Assembly: GCA_009602725.1 (NCBI GenBank)
Contig: WELB01000029.1
Coordinates: 220,326-268,112 of the forward strand
Length of the DNA stretch: 47,787 bases
From: Spirogloea muscicola
Lineage: Eukaryota; Streptophyta; Zygnematophyceae; Spirogloeales; Spirogloeaceae
Reading direction: 5' to 3'
The translations under genes and the position numbers were made by a program. This document shows, in pieces, positions 1 through 10,734 of the stretch. The notes beneath the pieces are model-generated. The model saw nothing but the letters and a program-made list of their open reading frames with translations. It was not told where the DNA came from and made no database searches. The stretch's first letter is position 1. Each line of letters begins with the position of its first letter.

Positions 1-1372
1 CGCGCGGCCGCTGCCCGGCCCGCCCCCTGCCGCCCCCCCCCTCCCCTCCCCCCCTCTTACCCGTTGAGTCCAACTTCGCTCTCGTGGGGTCCGGTTCCCA
101 CCACCACACCGCTCCTTCCGACGTGGGCTTCGAAACCGCCACGTCAGCCTGTATTTTAGTGTCTCGTAATGTGGCGAGAAACGTGTACGTCAAGAAATGG
201 TGGTGCCAAGTAGACGCCCTCGGAGGTAAGAAGGCATGCCTCGGAAGCGAAGCACACGTACTGCATGCATCATCGACAGCTATTGGCCCGCAATCCTGCC
301 GAGCCTCGTCAAGCTCCGCTTCCTACCATGGGTTCCGCCCCGTTGGAGCCGTGCTGTGGGCTATCAGAGTTACTGCCTTCCCTGCTGTAATTGTCGAAGA
401 AACAGTACTTCAAGTACGAAAGGCAATGGCTGCAAGAGGCCATCCCCCAGAAGCTATAACAAGGTCTAAGAAGGTCCATCGAAGGCATAGGGTACTTGCC
501 GTCTATTCAGGATGCAGCGGTGTGGCTCAGACTAGGAGGCTTTGTAAGTCTATCAGAAGCATACGGCACTAAGCCAACACTCCTTTGTCAAGCTCTTCGT
601 TGAGCATATTCGAGAAATCTGCCATTAAAGTTCATGAGCAACGAGCCCCTGCAGGACAATATGTTGTGGCACCGACGCCTCTGACCCTTCTGAACAAGCC
701 ACTGGAAAGTAGGCATGTACTACTCAGTTTTGCCATCCTAGTGGAGACTACCGAGGCGAATAGCACGAACTTCACAGAATCTTAAGGTACAAGTATGATG
801 TATCCCGGACGTCGAGGGAGCTTGATTAACAATAGTTCTTCCAGAAAGGGGAGCACCGGCTCTTTAAGATTAGCACCGAAAGGATGGTCAAGGTCCGAAA
901 GGAGGAGAAAGTCTGCAGTGTACCTGATCGCAGGCACTTATCTCTGCAGCATCCCAATATCTAGAAGCTGGGCACCTTGTTGACCTTGTCTGGTAGAGGA
1001 TAGAAAGATAACAACAACCTCACTTAGGCACCTCACAATTTCCGACCCATTTTCCCTTAGTACCGCCCTTGTCACCCACTTAAAGAGCTACACGTGCGTA
1101 GATGGCTAGGAGTGTCTTGCACAGTTAACATGTGTCACTTTTTCCCTCTCCTGGCAGGACGGTTGCACGCTCTGAAAGCTGCAATTTTCGACTTAACGGA
1201 GATATATCTTCTGACTTAATGGAGATTTATGCTTAACAGTCCATTCTTAGTCAAATTGATTAATTAATACCACAGACAGGGCAAAACATGCGTGACAAAG
1301 GTGCAAAGCAGCCTGCCCATTGAGCTGCAGGTCTAGCTCGGTTAGAGTCTTGAGTATCGAAATGTGTGGCCC
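1..1372. other. 5' flank with no recognised gene
   Basis: The first 60 bases are extremely C-rich; the rest has ordinary composition. No reading frame here matches a family I know. One forward frame reads fairly protein-like from about 394 to 600 (starting SKKQYFKYERQW and containing SIQDAAVWLRLGGF), but it has a stop at 457 and another at about 598. Further stretches to about 980 need frame changes. It may be a decayed retroelement or gene fragment. TOP6B ends at 1373 on the opposite strand, so its 3' untranslated region must lie in this stretch. Confidence 0.4.
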
Positions 1373-4300
1373 TCAGACAACAACGTGCGAGAGCAGTTGC
1401 ACGACACAGGCAGGGCTGCGGAGCTCCACGCAGCGAGCGCCCAGGTTGGCGGCCGGCAGGCTGATGGCCTCCCGGGCCGTCTCCACCAGCCCGCTCTGGG
1501 TTGCATACTCCAATGCCAGGTCAGTGTCGACCTGTGCCAAAGCCAAATCAAGTCAACGCTGATGTGAGGTCCCTTACTCTTAAGTGCCACTTATGTAGAG
1601 AAGCAGACACTGCGTCTGGTCATGACCCCGTTGCGTAATGTCAATCGCCCTACATTGAAGCACACTCGGGCTCAAGGCCTTGAAAGGTGCTCAATTTGCC
1701 GGTCCTCTTATTGCCATGGCCAGTGCAAACTCATCCTCATCCAATTCCACTTAATGCCAATTGGGCCATCAAGCAAGATAAGTTGAAAGATCAGATGAAG
1801 AAGATGAAGGCTCGCACACCTGCTCAACATGCTGGGCCAGCCTCTCCCGCAGTGTGCTTTCTGTGACCTGCCGCTTGGCGACCTGCTCCAGAAGGGGGTC
1901 CGCCAGGGGCCGTTTCCTTGACCCTTCCCTTTCATTGATTGCTAAGAGTACCTCAAAGATTGCTCTTGTCACGTCCGGGATGTACCTGCAGAGACATTGC
2001 ACAGCCCAACTGCTGAGTCTGCTGCATGTGCTACGTTGAACTTGGTCTTAACGCTCAAATGGGTCCCGTGCAGATCAGAGTAAATAAGTAGCTCTCCTGC
2101 GCCTGGTGCTTGCATGTGAAAGAGGTAATATAGTGCAGCACACATGATCATAACTTGCACTGCCCTTATGCAAAGATGTGCATTGTGCAGGCAGGAAGGC
2201 TTGCTGGCAAATCTCCCAGCGCACTTGCCAACCTTTGCAAGTTGCGCTTCCTCTGTTGCCTCTCCCGATCTTGCTGCTGCCGAGCAATACGCCCTCGCAG
2301 CTGTGCACAGCACTGCTGCAGTGTTGCCTGCACAGCTCCTCTCATCAATGCTTCAAAAATATGCCTTACATGATGGTCACCACTGTCACCACAATGTCGT
2401 GAGATGCCGCACCTTCTTCACCAGTAAAGCTAAGACCAGTCTGGCTATGTCAAGGGAGATACATATAGATGACTTGAGGTCCTTTGGTTTGAGTACTTTA
2501 CCTTCACAGCCAGAGCTATCTGGGTTATATCATCACCAATGTACTCCTTTCCTGTGCCTTTGAATGGGATTTTGGTACTAACTATGCTGACAAAGACGCC
2601 AATCTTGTCCGCCATTGGGTTGATCTTGTAGCTGCTCCAGCTTCATAGCCCTCATCAAAACATGGAGAAGACAAGGCTAGTAAGTAAGCATGCATCCTTC
2701 ACAGGGGACGAAGCTGCAAATGTCCTACTGTCCTTCTACGCAGGCAAGTACACGATACACCATCTTAGCACCATCAAAATCAGGGGCGCACTTGATCCTC
2801 TTCATGGCTGTCCGAGTGACAACATCGCCGCCAGCTTCGAAAAGCAGAGGTATCCTGTTAGCGAAGCGAAAGACGTTGATGCCCTGCAGCAAAAGAGGAA
2901 AGTGGACAGATCAATCAGTAATACGATAGTGTGCAGAGCACAAAAATGTTGCTTGGGCAAAGGTTGGCTGCAGGATTTTTACAATCTGTTGCTAGTACCG
3001 GCTTGACATCTCTCCCGCCCAAGCTTATGCCGCCTTCGACGATGAAGGGATGCCCCTCAAAGACATGTATACTGCACATCTCAGACACTCTCCATTGTGT
3101 AGATTAGTGGTTGAAACTACTTTGACACGTGCAGGCACGTCACAAATTTGTCGGCGAAAGCCTTCACGCTGCATACAACAGTGCATCCAATACTTCAACA
3201 ATTCATGTCAGTCGCATCAGGTTTCCTCATAGTTCTGCTGCTGAGATCTGCAGTTGACTGCTGTGAGCTCGCTGAGATGGAGCCAAAGAGGCAAGGCCTG
3301 TGCACGGTGGAGACTCACCTGCTTTGGTACGTGGCCACCATCTCCGGGTGCAACTCCTTCGTGATGCCCAGCCGCAGGTTGTACTCCCCAGCAGGACTGA
3401 GGCACTGCTCCCATGGAGCTGGAGTATGATCAGTAGTGGTGGTCACAATCAATGGTGGGTAGCAATGGTGGTCTGTATTTTGCAGTAGCCAGCACTTTAG
3501 GGTGTTCAATGAGGTCCTGACCATGTCCTGTATACTTGGCACTTGCCATTTACAGGCTAGAGAACTTGAGGATAAGAACATGAACTTGTGGGTCACAATG
3601 AGCTTAGACATTTGCAAGCGGCTTCAAACAAAATTGCTTGATAAATACATTCATAAGCAGCTGGAACAGCATCTGATCATATTCTTAAGCCAAATGTGCC
3701 TGCATCGCATGCTCACCTCCCCAGTTGGATTGTCAAACTTGGCCTGCTGGAATAGCTGATGCATTCTCACAATCTGCTGGTCAGTCAGTGACTTGATAAT
3801 AGTCTTGGTTGTGAATTCGGGACCCAGTTCACCTGTTGGAATGCATGCCCATGCACCTCAGCAAGAATAGTTGTGCATAGAAGAACATGAGATATCATGG
3901 TGCCACAGCAATCAATGTAACCAGCTATACCTCACCAATCATCTATACCAATATAAACACAGCAAGTCTTCACATATACACTCGTCTCAGAGAACAGGTG
4001 CAGTGGCTTGTATGCAACGAAGCACCTACTGCAGCCTCTTTTCTCCGAAAGGCTGACGAAGCTGCAAGCATGAGTTACTCACTTACTAGTCTCTCTGCCA
4101 GCTGCTTGCTTATGCTGTCAAAGCTGGTTTGTAGAAAGGGCCCGAGAGTCGGCTTGGAGCTCTCCGCAATCAGGCGCTTGATGAGCAGCAGGTCCACAGC
4201 AGATGGGTGATACTTGGTCTCCAAGGGCAGCGCAGGCATCACATCTGTCCGTCTCGCGAACCTGATCTTGAGGTTCTTGCTGTCGTACAGCTTAGCAAAC

Positions 4301-7300
4301 AATCAGTAATAGGTGGTAAATTGGGTTGATTGGTTGCATAGTCAGGTATTTTCAGCATGCAAAATGTCAATGCAGGTAGTCATTCACTGTTGAACATGAG
4401 CTTATGAGCTTCTCACTCCGTACTAGCCATACACGTGCTCTTTCAGGAACAAGGGATAATCATCAACGTTCTTACTCTGGCGTAGATCCGACATAGCTGA
4501 AGGTGAACTGCGCATATGGGGTGATCACAGCCATCTGTTGCATGTAGCTGATGATCTTTGACTGCACATGAGCAGTGGACCCAAGCAAAGTAGGCTCAGG
4601 TTCCAACTTGATTATCAGAGACCAGTATTGTGAAACTATATGCAGTGCAAGATGATGCTGCAGACCTGAGCCCAACAATTACAGAAGTCAAAAGTCAAAT
4701 TATTTTGCAGCTTATAAGCAGGAGCCTCACTCTGTATGTGGTCCAGTTGCCTTCAATGATGACCTGCAGCTCCGCTCCACGCCATTTGTGGGTGTTTGGG
4801 TGCTTCTCAAGGGCAAGTACTCGAGGGACGTTCCTGAGCAAGGAGAGGGGTCACAAGACGACTACAAGATAAGACATGCCTGAAAGCAGCTGTAGCGGAA
4901 CCCAGCTTGACAGTTGGCGGCAGCACTATTGATATATGCCATGACTACTCGAAATTTCTGCCTGAAACAGCAATGAGCGCGGGTCAAATGTCTAGGTTTG
5001 TGGAAAATCTGCACTACTTCTGTCATAAATTGCAATATGAGGCACACAGGGCCTCAGATGTACTTGTGGATGTCGATGTCAAGTCGGCAGTAAGACACAT
5101 ATGGCTGTGACTGCATGGAGCTCCAGATCTGGATTGGCAGTCCCGTGCTCATCTTGGACCAGATCAGCGCCTGCAGTACGTGTGTCTCTCTGTGCATAAG
5201 AACAAGATGGACGGAAATCTTGCAATTGCCAGCAAGAGAGCCTCTGCATACTAGTGCTAGTTTGACGCCCATAATCATGGTTTCCAATTGATGGCACTCA
5301 GCAGCGGTTGCAGATTGCGAGAGTACCATCTTCGCGCCCAGCCCAAACTTGCCGCGCGTCTGCCTCAAGCCATACTTCGTCCCCGAGAGCACTGCATGCC
5401 AAAGCGGGCCACTCAGGTGATGAGCCGGCTCTTAAAATACACGGCCACATTGAGCTCTTCTGTGTCAGAGCTCGTGGAAGGCAGACTCTAGCTTGTCGCA
5501 TGCATCTCCCTTACTGAAGATGCAGAATTAAAGCACGTCACATCAACAAGGCTTATCAATTTTATGGTGTATATTGTTCTCAGCTGTAAGTTTCTTATGA
5601 CCTGTTTGAATCACCCATGCTCCAAGCGCCAGTCACAATCCTGTACAAAAGCTTGTAAAGGCAGGGCGTATTTGTCACTCACCACGCCCCAGCATGTTGG
5701 CTATGTCGTCATGAGGCATCCCCTTCCCGTTGTCCTGGAAAGCCATGACAAATGCCCTTCATGAAATAAGACAAGCTTATGTATGTACACTGCCCTTCAC
5801 CTCAAATACAACTGTGACCAGCCAAGTAACACACACACTAGTGCTGCTCTACACCGTGCTGCTCTACACAGTTCAGCACTTTCACCTTGCATGTGACCCT
5901 GAAGAGCGTCGTCTCGCCTCGGCCACGTCCGGCCTTCCCAGCGGCCTCCTTGCTCTTCAACGGCCTCCCTGCTGCCACAGCCTTGGCGAGCCGCTCATGC
6001 TCCTTGGCCTCCTTGGCCAGCCGTTTCTGCAAGGAAAGCACACCGTCTCAGCAATGTCCTGCCTGCCCATGAGACCCAGTCGCTGCAGACTGTCCCAGTA
6101 ACAGTGATGAATGGCAGAAAGGAGATGGGCTTTGGTGTCAAGCTGGACAGGGACTGGTGTCAAGCTGTGGGCCCATTGTTGACTAGGTATTTCAAAGACT
6201 TTGACAAAGCGTAGATCTAAGGTCTTAAATAAGTCACATCCTAAGCTAGCTTACTTCATTCTGTCCAGCAAAATCATCTGAGCTGCATAGGTAGAAGCGC
6301 GGTCAGCTGGGCTTAGACTTCTGCAGACTGTCTAACAGACTGCATCATTAAGAAGTGCAGCACCTCCTTAGCTCTCTCGTTCTCGAAGTCGTCGTAAAGC
6401 TCGGCATCGACACGTTCCAGCTCGACAAGGCCAATCATAGAGTTGAAGCTCGACCTGCTTATCTCCTCACTGTCATGACGTCCCAAGTCAAGTCATAGTG
6501 GCACGGAGGCATGACAAAAACCCAAAACCACTAACAAGGACAAGCAAGCACCTCAAACCCTCCATGATTATAATTCTGGGCATACAGGTTAGGGTGGCAG
6601 GGGGCTAGAGAGGCTCACATGGTGACTTCAACATGCGGGAGCTGGCCAATAGCTTCCGCAGAATCTAGCGCGTTCTCCAGCAGCTCACGGACAGTGGTAT
6701 ACAGGCTTTTGCCTGGCTGCAGCAGCTCAGAGCAAGCAGTCGACCGTGAGAAGACAAGGTGCAGACTTGCTGCAAGTGACTGGACTTTGCGAGTGCACAA
6801 GCCACGGTCTGTAATCAAAATTTGTAATGCCTAGATAAATAGCGCAATAAGCAAAGTGCAACTAAGGTGAAAGGAGGAATGGCGACTCACATTGTCAAAG
6901 CCTGCAATGTTCTTATTCTCGGAGAAGAACTCCGCAGGGGACTCTGTCAAGCGGCATGAAACAGGCATTGTCAGCGATGACGAAGTAAGGAAACTTGTCC
7001 TTAAGGCAGACATATTGAGCTTGAAAGGAATACCAAGCTTGACACATGACTTGTAAACCCTGACGACTGATGTGAGCATGGCTACACCATACTCCTCAGC
7101 TGCATTATATACATATGCTTGCTGCTTTTACTGAAGCTTTTACTGGACTGCTTTTACTGCACTCTGGTTTCAAAGATGTCCCGCCTGTATGAGCTCTGCA
7201 ATGTTGCTACGCAGCTCTGCCCATCTGTATCTCAGGAGCAGCTTCATTTGCCGCTGCGACGGGCAACTAGCTTCCTTCTCCTGCTGGCAATCATCCCAAG

Positions 7301-7656
7301 CCCCACCAAGGCTCTGACAGTTCTCTGTCCCAAGACCTTGGACCAAGAGATATGCTGCCCACGAGCTCAAAGTCCTCAGGAGGAGATCGTTTACTACAGT
7401 GCAGCAACTGAGGACACAAGGTATCTTGCGCTGTCAGGAACGTGCTCGGGACGAAGCCCTGAACACAATCTCATAAGTCCGTCAACATACCCAACACACA
7501 TACAAGCAAGCCCAGAATCATATCCAGAGCTTGCTCAAACTGGTGCATAAATGGGTCAGCTGGACTGTAGTAGGCCTTGCTGTGCTCACTCTGCTTGAGG
7601 ACAGGGTCGCTGCCCCGCCCCTTCTTGTGACGGCCGGGCTCGGCTGCTTCTTCCAT
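1373..7656 (-). CDS. TOP6B: DNA topoisomerase VI subunit B (GHKL ATPase), multi-exon
   Basis: ATP-binding subunit of the nuclear type IIB topoisomerase of plants and algae. It dimerises with a SPO11-like A subunit to pass one duplex through another. In land plants it is needed for endoreduplication. The exons read in family order: VLKQ (exon 1, 7656-7590) joined to KSPAEFFSENKNIAGFDN (6943-6891); RELLENALDSAE, the Mg/ATP N-box (about 6720-6620); EISRSSFNSMIGLVELERVD (about 6470-6370); a Lys/Arg-rich segment (about 6040-5880); DNGKGMPHDDIANMLG (about 5750-5690); GTKYGLRQTRGKFGLGAKM, the glycine-rich lid (about 5390-5330); then transducer and C-terminal exons including EGGISLGGRDVK (about 3040), FRFANRIPLLFEAGGDVVTR (about 2850) and KIGVFVSIVSTKIPFKGTG (about 2600). 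The last exon ends SPACVVQLLSHVVV with the stop at 1373-1375. Splicing exon 1 (A before gtgagc) to exon 2 rebuilds the family sequence QKSPAEFF. The start Met at 7656 is the nearest in frame but unproven. The catalytic A subunit is not in the window. Confidence 0.95.
5839..5868. repeat. Tandem 14-15 bp duplication in a TOP6B intron
   Basis: The unit gtgctgctctacac occurs twice in direct succession inside a TOP6B intron. It looks like a simple replication-slippage duplication. Confidence 0.7.
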
Positions 7657-8183
7657 TGCCCGCTATTGGGCCGCACCGACGACTTCCAGAGCACGGCGGC
7701 CGTCGTTCCGCGTCTCAGAGGTCGCCCGCCTGTCGACCATGGTCGCACCCTCGCCAGACCAATGGCCGGCCGCTGCGCCGTCTGCTCTCGCTGGCCGCCC
7801 CAGCGACGGCCTCCACCGGCAGCGCTCCATAAGACCAAGGTCGGCTTGGCCAACGCGTCAGCTCTTCCGTGAGGTTTGGCAGTGCTGAGTTGATCCAAGA
7901 GCTAGCAGCGGTGGAGCGGTGGAGGCGACGCATGCGCTAGGAGGGCAAGCTCTTCACTGACAGTCAGACGGTACTGGGCTCGGAGCTACCAAGTGTAGAT
8001 GAGCTTGACACCTGCATTATGGACTATCACAAGACTCATAGGCTCAAGTCTTGCAGTGGTGCTTGCTATTGCCAATTCATGGCCGGGGTCCTTGAAGAAA
8101 GCACGTTGCTGGCAGTGATCGAAGAGCTATTACCTTCTTACACCACAGCGCAATGCCACCAGGCCGGTATCACACTACCCTCT

Positions 8184-8403
8184 GCTTCAAAGGACAATTG
8201 CACCTTGTATCGACTGCTTATATTTGACATAGCTGGTGTGTCATCTGTTCCAAAGCCAACAGCGCTGCCAAATGGACTGGTGGCTGTGAGAGGCCAGCCC
8301 AAAAGGAATGGACAAGGAAGGAGCCGGATGGCGAAGGCGAACTATTCCAAAGGCTATTTGCATCTTGTCTCGACTGCTCATACCTGACAAGGCTGATGTG
8401 TCA
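8184..8403. repeat. Degenerate direct duplication, 60 bp units 160 bp apart
   Basis: Bases 8184-8243 and 8344-8403 align with scattered mismatches. Both read approximately TTGCAYCTTGTMTCGACTGC, followed by a similar tail ending GTGTCA. A copy of the dispersed repeat (8282-8317) lies between them. Confidence 0.6.
8282..8317 (+). repeat. Dispersed 36-bp repeat, copy A
   Basis: Begins GGCTGTGAGAGGCCAGCCCA and ends GGAATGGACAAGG. It is the most complete copy of a family seen six times in the two gene-poor spacers and nowhere inside the recognised genes. Similarity to copy B extends beyond both ends (CTGGT before it, GAAGGAG or similar after it). Confidence 0.75.
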
Positions 8404-9062
8404 AAGGGCAAGCCTCAATCTAGTCTCGAGCAAGCCCAAAACATCTTCGCATAAGGAGTGACTTTTCTACAAGACAAGCTCTTTTTTTAGTGTGTCAACC
8501 TGCGTAGAGTCATCAACACCCTTGCATTACATGCAGGCAGTATCTACACATCGTGGACCCCTCCTCTTGTAGGAACTCACAATGGATACTATCTTAGGCC
8601 TGCCGGTCGATGCTGAATGTCAGATAGCATGACATCAACTACGATGTTTGTGCAACTCTTGTGTTGTGTCGAGGAAGTGAAGAGACCTGAACAGTGATAA
8701 AACATTGGTAGGATGATATGCAGTCCAGCTGCAAATGACATGCAACATCATAGAGGGGCTCATGGCCAGCTCATACTCAGCGTTACTATATCTTCGTCAC
8801 AGTAAGGGTTGAGGTCATACATCTATAGCTACAGCTGTATCACTTTCATCTCTTGTATCTCCAGCCACCGCCCTCTCCTGGAAGCGTCTCTCTCTCCTAT
8901 CGTATGCATGTAATACCCTAAACGCTGACCAAAAGCTTGAAAGCGTCAACACTTTTATCCCCGTCATGAATATAGCACTCTAGAGCTGTACCTAAGGATT
9001 ACACTATGGTTCTTCTTTGACTATACTGAAGCAACAAGGAAGCAAGCGCGGCCAGAACTGGT

Positions 9063-9097
9063 GGCTGGGAGAGGCCAGCCCAAAAGAACGGACAAGG
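9063..9097 (+). repeat. Dispersed 36-bp repeat, copy B
   Basis: Reads GGCTGGGAGAGGCCAGCCCA, then AAAGAACGGACAAGG. It differs from copy A at only a few positions and shares the flanking CTGGT, so A and B are recent relatives. Confidence 0.75.
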
Positions 9098-10036
9098 TCT
9101 GAAGGAGTCGGAGTGCTAAGGACTGAGACAGCAGTAAGCGAACTCTCAGTAACCTCTCGTCAGTAGACAAGTGAGTGACATCACAGCGGTGAAAGTGGAG
9201 ATGGGTGAAGGCACCCGTTGGAGCCCTGGTGCAAGATCATGAGCTGCCTTCTTTCTTGTTGGCATATTCTTCAGACCCAGATTCCGGGATCACGCGAGCT
9301 ACTTCAAAATTCAGGCTCCAGGGAAGGGGCAAATGTTGTGGACGGCCTGAAAGAATGCGCATTATGCTGGGATAGGCCGGTGCCAACAGAGGAGGCCAAC
9401 CAACAAGAGGGTGTAGGCTGTACCCATCACGTGGATAGGCAAACCCAACAGCGGGTAAGAGCAGCTGGACTCCAAAGAAACAAGTGCAGGGAGCATACCT
9501 CAGTCAGAGCTGAATGTAGCTAGCTGCACCATCCACCAATGCAAGGATCAAAGCTTGCTGCATGGCGGCAGCGTAGTAAATGAGTCAGCACTTTATCAAT
9601 TTCGAAGACCCAAAGATCACTCACTCCTTCTGCAAGGGGTTAAGAGGGCCAGGATTCACTTGCCAGCAACAAGGGCCACCGAGCTCCTTCTCCCACACCG
9701 ACTTGCTACCAGCACCCAGGCGACCTACCTTGGAAGGTCACTGCTGACTATTGGAGTCATTTGTCTGTGAGAAAAGGTTGTCCAGCCATTGACATGAAGC
9801 ATAAGGCTTGGATCGCAGCTCACATATAAGTGTGAAGAGATTGCAGCTGCGGCCGGTCGGCCCATAACCTGTTGATCTGACTTATCGTTACTGCGCTCTT
9901 GGAGCCCACTGAGCGCTGAAATCTAGGTGACTGTGCATGGCTCACCAGTGGCTCAGGCGATGGCTCAGCTCTCCGTCAAGAGTCGCTTGCTCCCTCCTCC
10001 CCCTCTTGTTAAATTCAGTGGCAGCAGACTTCGCAG

Positions 10037-10066
10037 GAAAGCTGGCCAGCCCAAAAAAGAAGAAAC
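10037..10066 (+). repeat. Dispersed repeat, partial copy C
   Basis: Keeps only the core GCTGGCCAGCCCAAAAAAGA followed by AGAAACAAG; the GGCTGTGA start is diverged. Likely an older or truncated copy. Confidence 0.5.
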
Positions 10067-10276
10067 AAGTAGCCCCGCAGTCAGGAAGATTAGGGTGAGG
10101 GGATTCCCAAGCTTCCGAGCAAATGTGGGCGCCTGATTACCTGACGGTCGGGTCCGGCGGCGGAATCAATTACTGGGCGCCCATTCGCCGGCTGCCTCCG
10201 CCCGTCCGATGTCGCCATCGCCAGATCCGAAAGTGCAAGCTCATTGGCGGAGTGCCATGGAGCCCCGCGGGCCCAA

Positions 10277-10282
10277 CACGTG
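10277..10282. promoter_or_regulatory. G-box (CACGTG) upstream of the MYB gene
   Basis: A perfect CACGTG palindrome sits in the GC-rich block roughly 460 bases before the first visible MYB coding sequence. G-boxes bind bHLH and bZIP factors and are common in light- and clock-regulated plant promoters. A six-base site occurs often by chance, so this is only suggestive. Confidence 0.25.
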
Positions 10283-10564
10283 GCCCGCCGGCGGGCCATC
10301 GGACGGCCAGCAGGCGGGGCCCGCGCATCGGGCGGACGGCAGGCGCCCGCGCCACGGGGGCGGCCAGTGCCCGCACCCTTCTGCGAGGCAGGCTCGGAAG
10401 GATCTAACGATGCTTGGATGTGGCTGCAAGTAATAATGCCGCATTTTCAGATACATGTACACAGACGCGGACAGCTAATAAACAATCTGAGAGAGGGAGA
10501 TACCTGCATCCCCCGACAAGGAGCCTCGGCTTCCGTAAGACCGTACGGAAAAGAATGGCTTTTT

Positions 10565-10680
10565 CTGTTTTTGGTGGTTTGGAAGGAATCGAACCCTCGC
10601 CCGCCAGGAAACGAACCCTCGCCCTAGCCCGCGCGAGGCGCGCCACCCGCTCCGCCGCGACGCCGCCGCGGAACCCGGCG
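10565..10680 (-). other. tRNA-like segment (T-arm plus CCA end), possible SINE head or tRNA relic
   Basis: On the minus strand a T-arm of the form GAGGG-TTCGATT-CCTTC can pair in its stem. It is followed by seven bases CAAACCA and then CCA (10572-10581). A second, imperfect T-arm-like sequence (GGTTCGTTTCC) lies about 22 bases before it, and an A-box-like GGAGCGGGTGGCGCGC lies further upstream. No matching 5' acceptor strand is visible, so it is not an intact tRNA gene. An encoded CCA is unusual for a nuclear tRNA gene and hints at retroposition, but chance remains possible in such GC-rich DNA. Confidence 0.3.
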
Positions 10681-10703
10681 CGCGCCGCGGGGCCCCGGCG
10701 GCG

Positions 10704-10734
10704 NNNNNNNNNNNNNNNNNNNNNNNNNNNNNNN
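10704..10734. other. Assembly gap, 31 N
   Basis: A run of 31 N inside the GC-rich first exon or 5' region of the MYB gene, next to a GGC-type triplet repeat. The start codon of the MYB gene is probably hidden here or just upstream. Confidence 0.98.

Larger units (their letters stand above)
7657..10560. other. Gene-poor spacer between divergent TOP6B and MYB gene
   Basis: About 2.9 kb with no recognisable protein. It holds three copies of a short dispersed repeat (near 8282, 9063 and 10037) and a degenerate duplication (8184-8403). From about 10130 to 10400 it becomes strongly GC- and CpG-rich, as expected for the promoter side of the MYB gene. Open frames here are short and have no familiar motif. 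Confidence 0.6.

Noticed and set aside
640-690. LWHRRL, which resembles the Copia pre-integrase motif
   Set aside because: The glycine-histidine that should follow is missing, a stop comes at once, and no zinc-finger or reverse-transcriptase sequence is nearby.
10565-10605. LTR-retrotransposon primer binding site on the plus strand
   Set aside because: The tRNA complementarity would be longer than a normal primer site, and no LTR end (CA) or downstream gag/pol is visible.
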